Positions 1-12,966 of a DNA stretch of 64,000 nucleotides are shown one piece after another (within the stretch, counting starts at the first letter, position 1; each line of letters starts with the position of its first letter). The notes under the pieces were generated by a model. The model was given only the letters and a program-made list of their open reading frames with translations, was not told the DNA's origin and did no database searches. The position numbers and the translations under genes are program-made. Source of the stretch: Nematostella vectensis (taxonomy: Eukaryota > Cnidaria > Anthozoa > Actiniaria > Edwardsiidae); the NCBI RefSeq assembly GCF_932526225.1, contig NC_064042.1, forward strand, positions 13,031,040 to 13,095,039. Direction: 5' to 3'.

Positions 1-725
1 AATATTAGTGTTTATCTATTTAAAACAAAGTGTTTTTAATACATCCTTACATTTACTCGCGTTATTTCTCGCCCGTCGTCCGCCTGATTGTATATGTATG
101 CATCTCTATTGCGTGTGGTCGTGCGTCCACGCGTGCGCATGTCTTTATGTCTGTGCGTGGTGAACGGCAATATAGAAAGTAATGAGCAATACTTCTATCA
201 AAATCTAAAATGGTCGGCTATCCTTTGGGTAAGGGACTTGATAATATAAGGGACTTGATAATATAAGGGACTTGATAATATAACCGCGTGCAGAACATAA
301 AACAAAGGAAATCTTGGTAAATTACTTAACAAAGCTGGCGTTTTTGCATGGGGTTTTAAGTCAATCCTTGTATTTATTCTGGGAACGGACCCTATTTTGT
401 TCTACAACACTAGGGTGTTCACTGTTCACTGTAGAGTGTTCACTGGGGAGTGAACATACAAAAAATGGGGCCTGCCGAAATGCAGAAAGCCTATGGTAGG
501 ATGCCAACTAGCAGTTCAAAAAGACATCTTACTTACTAAGTTACTGTTTAAAGACAATCCCTATCTTTAGATATACAGGAAGGTGCAATATTAACCCTTT
601 TTCTCAAATTTGGAAAGAAATATCCCCTTCAAATCTTAATTATAGGTGTTGTGATTGTTTTTTCGTGGATGGTAAGAGTTGTGACGTCACAGAAAATCTG
701 GCTTTTTTCAAGAACAGAATTAAAA
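1..725. other. non-coding, with a short tandem repeat
   Basis: No convincing gene was seen. Positions about 233-283 hold three copies of an 18-bp unit (agggacttgataatataa). Around 408-460 the word gtgttcact recurs. The only open frame is short and lacks splice or codon support. Confidence 0.6.
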
Positions 726-729
726 AAGT

Positions 730-2310
730 ATTTCCACACCCCCCTCTTTACACACACGACTCTTCCCCCCACATGAAACACACACAAGCTCCTCCCCCTC
801 CCATAAACAAACACAGGCTCCTCCCCCCCACACTCAAACATACACAGGCTCCTCCCCCCCCCACAAACACGCACAGGCTCCCCCCCCGGCTCCTCCGCCC
901 CTCCCACAAACACACACAGGCTCTCCCGCCCTCCCACAAACACACACAGGCTCTCCCGCCCTCCCACAAACATACACAGGCTCCTCCCCCCCCAACAAAC
1001 ATACACAGGCTCCTCCCCCTCCCACAAACACACACAGGCTCCTCCCCTCCCACAAATACACACAGGCTCCTCCCCCACACAAACATACACAGGCTCCTCC
1101 CCCCTCCCACAAACACATACAGGCTCCTCCCCCACACAAACATACACAGGCTCCTCCCCCACACAAACATACACAGGCTCCTCCCCCCTCCCACAAACAC
1201 ATACAGGCTCCTCCCTCAACGTGAAACACACAAGCTTCTCCCCCTCCCACAAATACACACAGGTTCCTTCCCCCCTCCCACAAACACACACAGGCTCCTC
1301 CCCCTCCCACAAACACACACAGGCTCCTCCCCTCCCACAAATACACACAGGCTCCTCCCCCACACAAACATACACAGGCTCCTCCCCCCTCCCACAAACA
1401 CATACAGGCTCCTCCCTCAACGTGAAACACACAAGCTTCTCCCCCTCCCACAAATACACACAGGTTCCTTCCCCCCTCCCACAAACACACACAGGCTCCT
1501 CCCCCCCTACCACAAACACACACAGGCTCCTCCCCCCTACCACAAACACACACAGGCTCCTCCCCCTCCCACAAACACACACAGGCTCCTCCCCTCCCAC
1601 AAATACACACAGGCTCCTCCCCCACACAAACATACACAGGCTCCTCCCCCCCTCCCACAAACATACACAGGCTCCTCCCCTCCCACAAACACACACAGGC
1701 TCCTCCCCTCCCACAAACACACACAGGCTCCTCCCCCACACAAACATACACAGGCTCCTCCCCCACACAAACATACACAGGCTCCTCCCCCTCCCACAAA
1801 CACATACAGTCTCCTCCCTCAACGTGAAACACACAAGCTTCTCCCCCCTCCCACAAATACACACAGGCCCCTTCCCCCCTCCCACAAACACACACAGGCT
1901 CCTCCCCCCCTACCACAAGCACACACAGGCTCCTCCCCCCTCCCACAAACATACACAGGCTCCTCCCCCCCACAAACACATACAGACTCCATCCCCCCAA
2001 AAACACACACAGGCTCCTCCCCACCCACACAAACATACACAGACTCCTCCCCCCACAAACATACACAGGCTCCATCCCCCCAAAAACACACACAGACTCC
2101 TCCCCCCACAAACATACTCAAGCTCCTCCTCCCCCCCACACACAAACATACACAGGCTTCTCCCCCCCACACACAAACATACACAGACTCCTCCCCCCCA
2201 AAATACATGCACAGGGTTCGCCCCTCCACGTATACACACAGGCTCCTCTCCTACCCCTCCCCAAGCAAACACAGGCTCCTCTCCCACCCCTCCCTACACA
2301 CACACTTTCA
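730..2310. repeat. C-rich minisatellite, about 28-bp unit
   Basis: More than fifty imperfect copies of a 26-30 bp unit with core cacacacaggctcctccc, separated by short C runs. A longer variant block beginning ctcaacgtgaaacacacaag recurs near 1216, 1417 and 1818, giving a higher-order period of about 200 and 400 bp. The + strand is almost free of G and the - strand is correspondingly G-rich. Long open frames on both strands are only a result of the repeat having few stop codons. They encode low-complexity H/T/P/Q or C/V/G/E peptides and are not taken as genes. Confidence 0.95.
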
Positions 2311-3773
2311 GTGGTAGTTCGTGCGTCTTCTCGTGGTACTCAAGTGCTACGGACGTGATCAGACAAGTTGGCCTTTTCAGTCAAGCCCCGAGGGAACAGA
2401 TCCCAGACAGGTGATAATGCGATCTTCTGGAAATAGTGATCAAAATGATTCACGATACACTCACGTAGCGTGAATACTGTACATTTTTCAATCACAACTG
2501 TCACATAGTTCTTTTCCTAGGCTTGATGCTCAGAGAGTCAAGGAAAAGATAAAGTGCAAACTTAAAAGAAAAGAGCATACATCTTTTTCCAAGTTTTGTA
2601 AATCGTTTTCAAGATATCAAGCGCCTGCTAAGAGCTCTTCACTCTTCACATTGTAAGCACCATCCTACCTTTTAAGCGATGAAAAGAGCCTTATCCTTTT
2701 GTGATCATTATACTAATCATTTAGTGAAACTTTCGCTCTTCATTCTAGAGTGCTCATCAAAAAATGAAAAAAAGGGTTTCAGCTCAACACTTTAATAAGC
2801 TTCTCTTTTTTGTGTCACCTATGGGTGAGTAGAGTATCAAAGTCAAGACTTTACACATGCTTTATAACACTTTTACAGAGAAGCATTCTTTTAAAGTTTT
2901 CAAGCCATTGTTTTATATACAAGCCAACAGATGGGCCAGCGTCAGCATTGGTGAGGCTTGCATTCAATTCTCCTGCTTTCACAAAGATCTCCCTCAACCA
3001 ATCAAATCTCGTTGACTTAAATCTCTTTTGTGTGTGGACGTGTTCAGACCATACCAAGTGTAGACAAAATCTCTCTAGAGTTCAAGGTTATTATCAATAC
3101 ACAGGGCGTTGTTTACTCATCGTAAGCCGCGAAAGAGCTATTTTTCCCCTTTATCTCCGCAGTGAAAAGGTAAAGCAGCCTTTTTGTCATCAATGAGGGA
3201 AATGGAGGACATTTAAGGTTGTCAATTGGATCAGTGGATTTCAAAACCTTTCAAGTGTTTTTTTTATAAAATTCAGATTTTTGTCGATTTTGTGCATAAT
3301 CCGGCTCCCATTCCCTTTTCCAAAATTACGATCCCGGCCTTATCACACTAAGAATTACGTTTTTGCTCACATAAAGTCATTCATTTTTCGATCAGTGTAA
3401 GACCCGGGCCCTTTTTGGAGACATGAAGGTTAGGGTCGATCCTCAAATGTTTGTAAATTGAAAACTAATTGAAATTATCTATTCATTCATAGGGTTTTTC
3501 CTTGTCAACATGAGGAAATAAATCAACCACAAGGTCAGGGCGCCCTGTGCACTGCCTAGCCACGCCCCTCGTATTGATGGAAAACGTTTTATCGTGTTAA
3601 CCTTCCTATCTTTATGCCATACAAGACTCGATCGCAATCGCACGCAATCGCAGCAAGCTTATTTATTGACCGTTCTCATGAATCCATCGAAAAATGGTTT
3701 CTATATGATATACGATCGTGTGCGATCAGATGGAAACTAGCCTTAAGCCAGGTAAGCCCCCTCCCTCCCCCGG
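2311..3773. other. non-coding, no gene recognised
   Basis: A-T rich unique-looking DNA. A 128-codon open frame at 2810-3196 shows no recognisable domain and no splice context, and is antisense to another open frame. No other feature seen. Confidence 0.5.
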
Positions 3774-4028
3774 TAATGTGTAGTTCCAGAAAATATCCAT
3801 ACCCCCCCCCCCACCCATTGAGGGGATTGGATATTCCAGGGGGGTGGGGGTTCAAACGCCCAGGAATTTCCAGAGGGGAGGGGAGGTAAAATGCCCTTTT
3901 TTCTTAACAGTTACTGTATTTATTTTTTTCCAGGGGGTTGGAAATTCCAGAGGGGTGGGGGTTCGTACCTCCGACCCCCTGAATAGGGGGGGGGGGGGGG
4001 ATGGATATTTACTGGAACTACACATTGA
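3774..4028. mobile_element. MITE-like element with 35-bp terminal inverted repeats
   Basis: The left end reads aatgtgtagttccag then aaatatccat and a C run. The right end is its reverse complement (G run, atggatattt, then ctggaactacacatt). The interior is G-rich and holds two related ggaatttccagaggg and ggaaattccagaggg blocks. It has no coding capacity, and a target-site duplication was not clear. It fits a non-autonomous DNA transposon. Confidence 0.8.
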
Positions 4029-4118
4029 GCTATTGTTATCTTTTCTATATTACAGCACATTGTCAACGAGCTTTTTAGATACCAAACCGATGCTCTGAAA
4101 AAAAGTTTTAAACATATG

Positions 4119-4308
4119 TACCCCGCTAGCAGAGCTTTCTTCATGTTTGTTTCTATCAGCTTACTTATCCGTGTCGCGTCTCTGATCTTTCGCGTTCTCG
4201 TTTGTTTGTGTCCGCAGGAGAAACCTCTGCCGACAGCCGCTATAGAATTCAGACACGGATAAGTACGCTGATAGAAACAAATAGGAAGAAAGCTCTGCTA
4301 GCAGGGTA
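4119..4308. mobile_element. MITE-like element with about 56-bp terminal inverted repeats
   Basis: Left arm 4119-4174 (begins taccccgctagcagagcttt, ends cttatccgtgtc) is matched with few differences by the reverse complement of 4253-4308. The central loop is about 75 bp. A related half-end occurs near 9465-9493 (agttctgcaagcggggta). No coding capacity; probably a non-autonomous DNA transposon. Confidence 0.85.
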
Positions 4309-5347
4309 AACACTTTTGACGGATAATGTGCAGTGCTTGGCTATTATCTTCATAAATGAAGAATATGAAATGAATAATATATAAAGCATTACACAAATTG
4401 TAATTTAATATTAATACATTTTCTAACAGTGGCATCTTAAAGGCTCCAAAATAACCTCTTTACTATCAAATTTTGTGTGGGAATTTAAAAATGTGTATCT
4501 GAGGCTGCTATTCACCATAAACCAAGAGAACAGAACGCACCAGTCGGAGAGAGAAATGTGGGGGGGGGGGGGGGGGGGGGGATGGAGGAGAGGGAGGCTA
4601 AAGACTATTAATCCATACTATTGTTAGACCCGTGCCCTTCCCCCACAGTATACAATTATATCTTTCCGGCGCGTAGCGTTTGTTGCGGTTTTAATGATTT
4701 CATCGTGTTATCCCATATATATCACTATCAGCGACCTATTCATTCACAATTCTTCCGGAAAAGTGTCGAGAAGTGTTGTCTCAAGTTTTAAGATAGTTTT
4801 CTCTTTCTCGTAGTGTGAAAGAAAGCAAAAGTGGCCGAACGTGACTTGCATAACATTTCCTCTTCTCTCTGCATAATTTACATCGATAAGTGGTCAATCG
4901 TCAATCAACACGCCAGCATTTGAAATTATTCACACTAGCATCAACCTCATCCTTATTTCCTCAAATTGAATAGCATAGCAATTAATATACAGATGAAAAT
5001 TGCCGGAAACACAAGTAATTATAGTGTATTTTCCCTTTCAGAGATATATTATGATTCGGTTCTATTCGAGACACTTTAAGCGCTACTCCGCCTATGATAG
5101 CGTGTTGCCTGTCAATCGCCTTTTGACAGATCACGTACACACGCTCGGGTGCAAAACTGACTTGAATGAATTTTCGGTCTTGCTGTGTTTATGTTGTTGG
5201 ATTTAATTCTGAACGCTCTTCACAACGTTGTAGTCGTACGAAAATTGGCCTATTCTTTTCGGGATAGGAGTTGGACAAAATCTGCGTTTTGGGTTGCCTT
5301 TTCTCTTTCTATCGTTTTAAACTTTCGTTGACATGGCCCTCAAAAGA
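4309..5347. other. non-coding, probably 5' flank of gene A
   Basis: Contains a run of about 20 G at 4560-4580. It lies upstream of the first putative exon of gene A, so the distal promoter may be here, but no core promoter motif was firmly recognised. Confidence 0.4.
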
Positions 5348-5425
5348 TAGAAGAGCATCACATTTTTGGGAACCAGGTCTCGGGATTTGACGGCTGCTGT
5401 TTCGTGCAATAATTCTCGTGCTCAA

Positions 5426-5597
5426 ATGCATGATAACTCTGAAATTCAAGAGAGTGAATTGGAATTCGAGCCAGCGATTACACCAGGATGCCCAGCGTTC
5501 TCCGCTCAACAACTTGTAACTGATTCGGTCCGTTGCACCGAACGGGTCAAAATGGGTGACAAAAATGATGAAGACACGGGAATTCAACCAGAGAGAG
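5426..5597 (+). CDS. gene A, distal alternative first coding exon
   Basis: The open frame has an in-frame stop at 5348-5350 and its first ATG at 5426. It codes 57 residues rich in Glu, Asp and Gln, beginning MHDNSEIQESE and ending TGIQPER, then leaves one G before a near-consensus donor (AGAG|GTACGTAAG, GT at 5598-5599). The phase (1) matches the acceptor at 34158, where G+TG makes a Val codon. The intron to the next certain exon would be about 28.6 kb. No domain is recognised. It is either the distal first exon of gene A or a short unrelated open frame with a lucky donor. Confidence 0.5.
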
Positions 5598-7514
5598 GTA
5601 CGTAAGCTAGTTCACAACCATACAGTGCTTGGGTAGGTGTTAATTTGCATGTAAAATACATTAATTACACACAGCTACATTGAAGTTTAGTCTACGATAA
5701 CAACGGACTGGTGGTATGCTATATAATAATTGGACTTGCTATTTTATTTCATTTTTCACCATATCCTGCTGGGTAAACAAAAGACTTAAGTTTTGCCCTC
5801 TATTACTGATTCATTTACATTTTATAACATTGGTAAAAAGTCGTAGTTAACCTAACGTGAATATGCGAGATAGGGGTTATTGAAAATTTGTGTATTCTTG
5901 TGTATAGTTGCTAGACAATCAAACTTTATTAGGTGAGTTTACAGATACGTCTTTGTCTTGATTAAACTCGCTGGGAAGTGATGTCAAATAAACTCTATGC
6001 TTTATTATTAGAAACCAGGCACCAGGCATAAACTGAATTCCTTAAACTTTTGCACTGTATTTTCGTTTTGTGCATAGGAAACTACCTATTTTTTTAAAAC
6101 AATTTGACAGCGTACAAATTCTCTTTTTCTTTTGTTCTGGAATTGCATCTATCGAACCACAAAAAAGCGGAAACTGTACCTCGACCGGTTTCTCCTCCTT
6201 AGGGATGGCTGGTACAAAGCGCAATGGTCTGAAAGCTGTATTTTAATGACTAGAGCATTCTAAAATAAGCTTATCATTTCCGCACTCCTTAGTCAGAACA
6301 ATGGACCATCTTCTGAACCCTAGCAAATAGTGATGACTAATATGGTTCTTCTGGTATCCGCTTTTATCGATGTACTCATTGTGAAATCTCCATAAATGAA
6401 CCAAATTTCTGACAAGGAACAATGAGGTTTTTCAATCTTCGATGAATGCTCTTTTCAACTGGTCCCAAGCTTTCTGTTCAAGTCGTTAGAATTGTATGAA
6501 GAAGTAGCTTATATCCTAATACCTTTTGCGGCAATTTTAATTGGCTCATTATAATCGTATATTTATTCGAAATAGGTATTTCCTTTTATTGATAAAGAAA
6601 AAAATTAAAATTTGATTTTAATATGACTACAAAGTAAAAATCATTTTTTTTTTGCGTGGGAGTTTGTGATGTTTTAACTAAGGGAAAGTTCATCTTGTAT
6701 CCCGAGGTGGGGGCGTGAGGATTTTGATAAAAGTGATAAAATAAGTTGCCCCCCTTACGCTTCCTCCATATTTTCGGTGCCCCCCCCTCCCAGAAAACCG
6801 AAGAAAGAAGGAGCAAAGTGAATGCCGACTATGTGAAGGGAACGCAAGCAAGAGATTAGCCGCAAGCTGGGCAGAAAGTGGGGGGAAGGAATTGCCTGAA
6901 AACATTAATTCGGAAAAGTGAAGGCAATCAATTTCTAAAAGATTGTCAACCTGATAAAGGTTGATGCTATAGATGACGCAGAAGTGCGCGATAGACGACC
7001 ACATTAATTTTGAATTGAATGGAACTCCTTTAGATCTAGTTGGTTTTAATTTCAAACAAGTATGTGCAATGTGAAATTCGCGTTCTCCTTATCACGGTCA
7101 TCCACTTCTCGACGTTTCAAATTAATGGCAATTTCAGCATTTGAAAGAAGTACACTCGAACAAGAGGCACTGGATTTAGTTTTATCAGTACCCCCGCCTC
7201 TTTTACGCGAATTTTTGCGAAGGCTCCGAGGCAATAACTCCTTCTATATTCTCTGCCCATATTCCTTACAACCTTAAGATCATTGTTTTATTAATACTAA
7301 ATGATAACTTACGACATCAAAAGAAATATTGCCTTAGGTAATTTAAAAAGAGGGTATTGTTATTGTGCCAGTTTTCTGCACAAATTTAGCAGAATAAGTA
7401 TAACAAAAGTTCATGCCGTCTGTTGTTCGTCCTTTGCAAATATTTTAGCGAGAAGAATCATTAAGCGAAGCTTCAAACTGAGGGGCCATGTCAGTTTTGA
7501 TGGTTCTGAAAGTA

Positions 7515-7826
7515 CCTTACTGTTGAATCCGTTGTATCGCGACGCCGAATTTTCAAAACATGTTTGTTTTTGTCTTTTGGGATTTTCTGATCCGCTAGTC
7601 AAATTATTCTAAAGCCAATCAGATTCTTGCCATCTCTTGCCTAGTGCAGTTGCCTGGCTTTTTGTCGCGACACCGTCTGTTTTTTGTCCAGAGGATAGCC
7701 AGGGAAGTGCGCAAAGCGAGACTCTGATTGGCTCAGAATGGTTTTACTGACGGAACAGAAAACCAAAACAAATCGTGTTTTGAAAACGCGGGTCGCGATA
7801 CAACGGATTCGACAGTAAATCTTACG
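7515..7826. mobile_element. palindromic inverted-repeat element
   Basis: The left arm (from cttactgttgaatccgttgt) and the reverse complement of the right arm share gaatccgttgtatcgcgac, then ttttcaaaaca, then agccaatcagattc or agccaatcagagtc, over about 150 bp with scattered differences. The whole unit is therefore an imperfect palindrome. It has no coding capacity. Confidence 0.75.
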
Positions 7827-7987
7827 AATCAAGCTTCAGTAAAATCTCTATGTTATATTGGTCGCTTCTAGCTTATTTACGTCAAATGTTGGATACGCAA
7901 CATTTGAGTTACCATTGTTTCGTTGCTTTGACAAGTGGCCTCTTTGTGGACACCTACTGACATTTTCAACGTTCTGCGAAGTCTTGT

Positions 7988-8186
7988 TACCGATTTCCAA
8001 GCGCTAAATCGCTTTCTGGCCTCCGTCATTCAAACTAACGGAATCACATTTGGTACTCTTTGATTGGTCTCTCCTTGAAGAAGGTGGCATGACTGAAAAC
8101 CATTTCAGTGCTGGTCAATGAAAAGACTTCAAGAGTTATGAATGACGGAAGCCAAAAGAGGATTTGGCAGTTGGAAATCGACAGCG
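7988..8186. mobile_element. inverted-repeat element, about 45-bp arms
   Basis: The left arm (cgatttccaagcgctaaatc to ccgtcattcaaac) matches the reverse complement of the right arm (atgaatgacggaagcc to ttggaaatcg). Probably a short non-autonomous DNA transposon. Confidence 0.65.
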
Positions 8187-8759
8187 ACAGGTCGCAGAAT
8201 ATTTGAAAACAGCAGTAATAGATGGACCACTGTTGCACTGCGCATGCGCGAGTTTCTTTCTCGTTCAAAGCACTCTTGGTGTTACAGCAAACTATTTTTA
8301 CAGATTCTTAGCATGTTTTATTTGTTATGAAAATATTCATCTCGTGTTGATCGTGTGTAGTTTGAGAAATTAGGTTGTACATCCTCCATATTCCAGTCAA
8401 TTTGTGCATGATCGTACACGATGATTTGCACACGACCTGAATGTTCCTGCAATACCAAAACTGTCTAATTGTTTTTGTAAAGGTCTTGGTAGAATATATT
8501 ATTACTTTTCACCAATATGATTGAAAAGTGTTTTAGCCTTTCTGCTCTCCTCGCTTAACAGTACATACTAATTAAACATAGCCAAGGTAGAGATTTTCCT
8601 AAAAAGCTATGTTTGACAAAAAAAAAAACTATTGAACAGAAGCCCTTCAACAAAAATACAAAAAAAGCAAAACGGAAATCAATGCTCTCACTAGAACTAT
8701 TACTGTTGTAAAACCCCAAAACTAAAAAATTTACGTCCTCTTCGGGAGAAAAAAATACC

Positions 8760-8945
8760 TTAAAATTTCTTGAAAAAACAAACAAACGACAACGAACAAA
8801 AAATCGAACAAATAAAAAAAACAAATAAAACACAAACGATCAAACAAAAAAAAAAACATCAAACAAACAAAAAACAAAAAAACGAACAAACAAGCAAGCA
8901 AGCAAGCGAGCAAACAAGCAAGCAAGCAAACAAACAAACAGAACA
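8760..8945. repeat. A-rich simple sequence (aaac, aagc words)
   Basis: Low-complexity run of aaac, aaaaac and aagc words that gives spurious open frames (K/Q/T/N-rich on +, F/L/C/V-rich on -). Confidence 0.9.
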
Positions 8946-11900
8946 AATAGGGTTATTGCTGGCCTATTAGACAAGGGAGGGGGTGGGGGAACTGGATAAT
9001 GTGTCACCTTGCTTGAACCCAAAAGGTCGATATTCCTATACATGAGTCCTCCATGAGAAGGATAACTAGGTAAACAATCCCATGTCTTTATGGTGTCGAG
9101 AGAGAGCATAGATTATACCCACTTGTGGTAATAACTAATAGTCACTGCTATTATCACTTTCCTGCTTGTCATTTGAATGGTGCTTGAAATTCTGCTTCTA
9201 ATAATTTGCTTTTTTCAACCTCTTAAACTTTTGAATTTTTTCAATTTTAGGAGCCTGTTCACTTAAGAGTCGACTAAGTTTTTTTTAGGAGATTTGAAAA
9301 TCCAGGGTGTTTTCTTCTCACCTTTTAAAAGTTGATGACGATATAAAACACTACTACAGACAAGCTGCTAACAGGCTTTTCCCTAGTGTATCTCGCTTAT
9401 GTTTAAACCACCGTACAATGCTCGAACATACAGGTGCTAATCGGTAAGTAAACTGCTAAAAGCAAAGGGGAAGAGAGTTCTGCAAGCGGGGTAACATTCT
9501 GCTATTCGCATTATTAAAAGTATTCTTCTCCTTAAAATTGTAGCTAGTCTTTAGAAAGGACAAAATTCATTTTATCTGCGTTGATTTTCAACAACTTTAT
9601 AGCATCGTTAAGGTATATCCAATTAGTGGCTTTTGAGCTGTAGGACTTGTCAATTAGCACATTGAATATTCCATCAAAAGGGCGATGCAATATCCTCTGA
9701 CTGAGACGGTCGCTTAAAATATTCGTCCACACCCAAATAAATGGTCCACAGCTAAACTTCCCTTGCCTGTTAATTGCAGGTCATTGAAATTTTGTTATAA
9801 CGACGAGAGATATTCTACCATTTCAGGACATTTTTTTCTATTTCATAGCAAGCTATTTCGGAAACATTGATTTCTTTTATCAGATATTGACAACACATTC
9901 TTGCAATTATTTCTTTTATTTGGGGTAAATGGATTATGCCGTTGATGTGACTGATGTGTAGCAAACGTGTCTCTCGTTGCATGCAATTTCCCCTAATCCG
10001 ATTTATAGTAGCGACCCAAATAGGATTTGTGGTTGTGAGTAATTCTCACGATTTTGCACCTACTTTTTGCACCGCTCCCCCTCATTTATTATCAGTAATA
10101 TCAATTGTTAACGCGATACGACGCAATAATTGCGGCCATGAAGTTTGTACTTGTATACAACATGTATATATGTTTTGTTACAAGTTTCTTTGCAAGTGTA
10201 TTGCATGTTGCCTTGCAAGTTGCCTCAAAATTGAGTTTATCGTTGTGCCTTTGTAGATGCATTTAATGTTGCCTTAGAATTCTCCTTCTACTGTGTATGT
10301 ACTTTACTCTCAGCGACTCTTGAGTCTCGAATCATTTTTATTCCAAAATAAAATTTGAAAAGCCGGTGGCTTTTGCACCATTTGGCACGTTCCTTGCTTG
10401 AATTTCTAGGTAGATCTAAGAGTTATGTTTGCATGTTTTGAATTATGCTTTTTTTTACAAGAGAAAGATAAAAAAGCCGGTAAATAGTGCATCATTTTGC
10501 ACACTTTTAGACCTTTACCCCGTAAAAGCAGATATTTTGAGCTCTGGGGCTCTTGCGACGTGCGTCAAGCTCTTTTTAACCCAAGACGTGACCAGAACCA
10601 CATGGAAAATCATATTCCATGGCCATCTGTCGCATCCATAGATCCAACGATGTCGCCCCGAGCAAGAATTGCACTCTCTAGATTAATGCTATTACTGTAA
10701 TTGGGCAGTTTCTTAACAAACTTATCATTTGATTTTTATAAACATATCACGCGCGCGTTGTGATTCGTTTTGATTAATCGCTGAGGTAGTTGAGGTCGAC
10801 TAGAATTACATCTTTTCGCTGAGAAATAACAAAAGTTGTACCGCAGGCATATTAGCTCTGCCTGTTATTATTAAGCAGCAAGTCCAGACCCCCTTCAGCC
10901 ACAAAACCACAGGCTCTCCACACTCATGAACATGAGAAGGAGCATGAAATGAAGATCGAGATGAAATATTCCAAATTGCCCAAACCTATTGAGCGTGATC
11001 TTTGCGCCTTAAAACAATCCCGGGCCGGTCAAGCGAGAGGTCACCCACCCCCTGGGACCATCCCCTAGGGAGGCGTGCACGGGTTCACGTGTAGCCATCA
11101 ATACCTTTTACTGTTGGAACACTTAGCGTCTTATCGCACCTGACAAGAATACGCTGCGTAATGTTTCAATTCGTCTGAGTTTAAAAGTAGTACTTATACT
11201 TTTAATGTACTATGCGCCCGCCCTCGGTACCGCAAAAGTGTGTATTGACTACGCTTTGATATACATGTTAAAAAAAGATGTCTGTCTGTGTTTGTCTCGG
11301 TGAAATGAAGGTTTGAGAGGTCGACTCTCGCTTCTTATTGAGCAATAGTCATTCCCCGCAACTAATGGAAAGAGTGTTGTTACAATTGATGGCTTTCACG
11401 ATGTGTTGCAAACCAGACGCTATTGACTGTTTTTCGCCCATAGGGTCTCGTGCATCAATTAGGCACGCTTTGAGCTTGAACGATGTCGACAACTAACAGC
11501 AGGAATAATTCCATTATTTTATATTTGTTATGTTGTAATATACCTGTCCCATTAAAATTCCTTGTGTTAAAAATGCGTGTCATTTTCTTTGTTATAATGA
11601 CTGAAGGAGCGTATTGGTTGACTGAACGAATGAAGGAAATGTATTATAGTTCGTTAGAGTCATAGAGGGTCAGACACGCCCCAACCCCCTACCCCCCTTG
11701 GGGCTGTCTCTATCACAGAGCGTTCGTGAAAGAAAGCACGACTTCACTCATAAGCTAGAATATTCCGATACCATAATGGCTACAGATGAGCTCAGACCTT
11801 CAGCGAATTATTACCTTTATTCTCATTTTTTAAACCGCATTTTAACATTTTTCAACCAGTGAAAATCTAAGATATCAAACCTAAATTTCTTAAAGCCGTA

Positions 11901-12253
11901 GGTTCGTGCATGGATGCGTTAAGTTATGAAAATACATTTCCAGTACTTTTGTACAGCAGACTGCAGACTGTCATGGCTACACTATTTTAATAAGATAGAA
12001 ATATGTAATTCCATTCTCAGCCATATTTCCTAAGTCATTGTCATATTGTCTAAAAAAATGCCTTACTCATGGTTCATTTTAGGTTATCATACGGCCCCAT
12101 TGTTCCTGAAAAGAGATCTGTGTTAACAAAGTATTGTATATTTACAGTTAAACCTAGGTGAAACCACAGAGTCAGGAGTCGTATACTGTGTAATAGGATA
12201 AACGCGTTTCACTGAGAAACACTTGAGGCTCGTCTGACTGACGAGTGTAAAGG

Positions 12254-12367
12254 TGGTTCTCACTATGACGCAAGCGCAACGCACGTTATTTTCCGATTCT
12301 CAATGGAACGCAAGACAACGTAACTGCTTGATTTTCTTGCGTTTATGCTTTGCGCCCTTGTAAGAAC
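12254..12367. mobile_element. MITE-like element, family 1, short copy
   Basis: Begins ggttctcactatgacgcaag and ends with a reverse-complement-like cccttgtaagaacc. The interior shares ttttccgattctca and aactgcttgattttcttgcg with the longer copy at 19883-20050. Confidence 0.7.
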
Positions 12368-12813
12368 CAATCTTATTGTCGAATATTTATTTTTTCGAAG
12401 TTTTTTGCGAAACGCACTCATATTAAGCCACATTGGGCTTTCAAAGCACACATTTCTGGGGACAGTTTGGCGGTTAAGTAGGAAGAATAGTATGCCGTTT
12501 CAAGCTATACCAATTACTCTACCAAGGCCTGACTTTATATAGTAATGGTGCAGTATGGCAAACTGTTTAAATGAACTCTTGTCTTTTCCTGTTTGCTTGC
12601 GAGGTCAGGTCCCCTTTACCTGCCTGGGCCTACACGCACGTGACACGCCTGAAGCCACTTGATAGCATTTCTTTCAACATTCTGATAAGTTTTGTGGTGA
12701 ACAGAAAATGAAAGCACTTTTTCCTGTCATGACCGCGGCGTTCTTACTGCTATGCAGTTGTAAAATATACAGCTAGGTTTTTTTGTGATACTCATTTTCA
12801 CACACTCTTCTCA

Positions 12814-12966
12814 GGGGCGGATCTAGCTTTTCGCTAAAGGGGGGTTTGGCTCAGTGACAAAGGGGGGAGGGGATAATTTTTTTGTTACATATGGCTTTCT
12901 GGAAGCCCAAAGGAAGGGTTTAGACCCCCTTAACCCCCCCCCCCCCCCTCCCCCTAGATCCGCTAC
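12814..12966. mobile_element. MITE-like element with ggggcggatctag ends
   Basis: The left end ggggcggatctag is mirrored by ctagatccgc at the right end. The interior has G runs on the left and C runs on the right, so the whole can fold as a long hairpin. A similar left end (ggcggatctagg) starts the element at 17677. Confidence 0.7.

Noticed and set aside
629..2414. Very long open frames on both strands across the minisatellite (up to 550 codons)
   Set aside because: They read a short repeat with few stops in several frames at once. No codon bias, domain or splice context.
2810..3196. 128-codon + frame
   Set aside because: No domain, overlaps an antisense frame, no splice sites of matching phase.
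8555..9109. Hydrophobic F/L/C-rich - frames resembling membrane proteins
   Set aside because: Arise from the complement of A-rich simple sequence.
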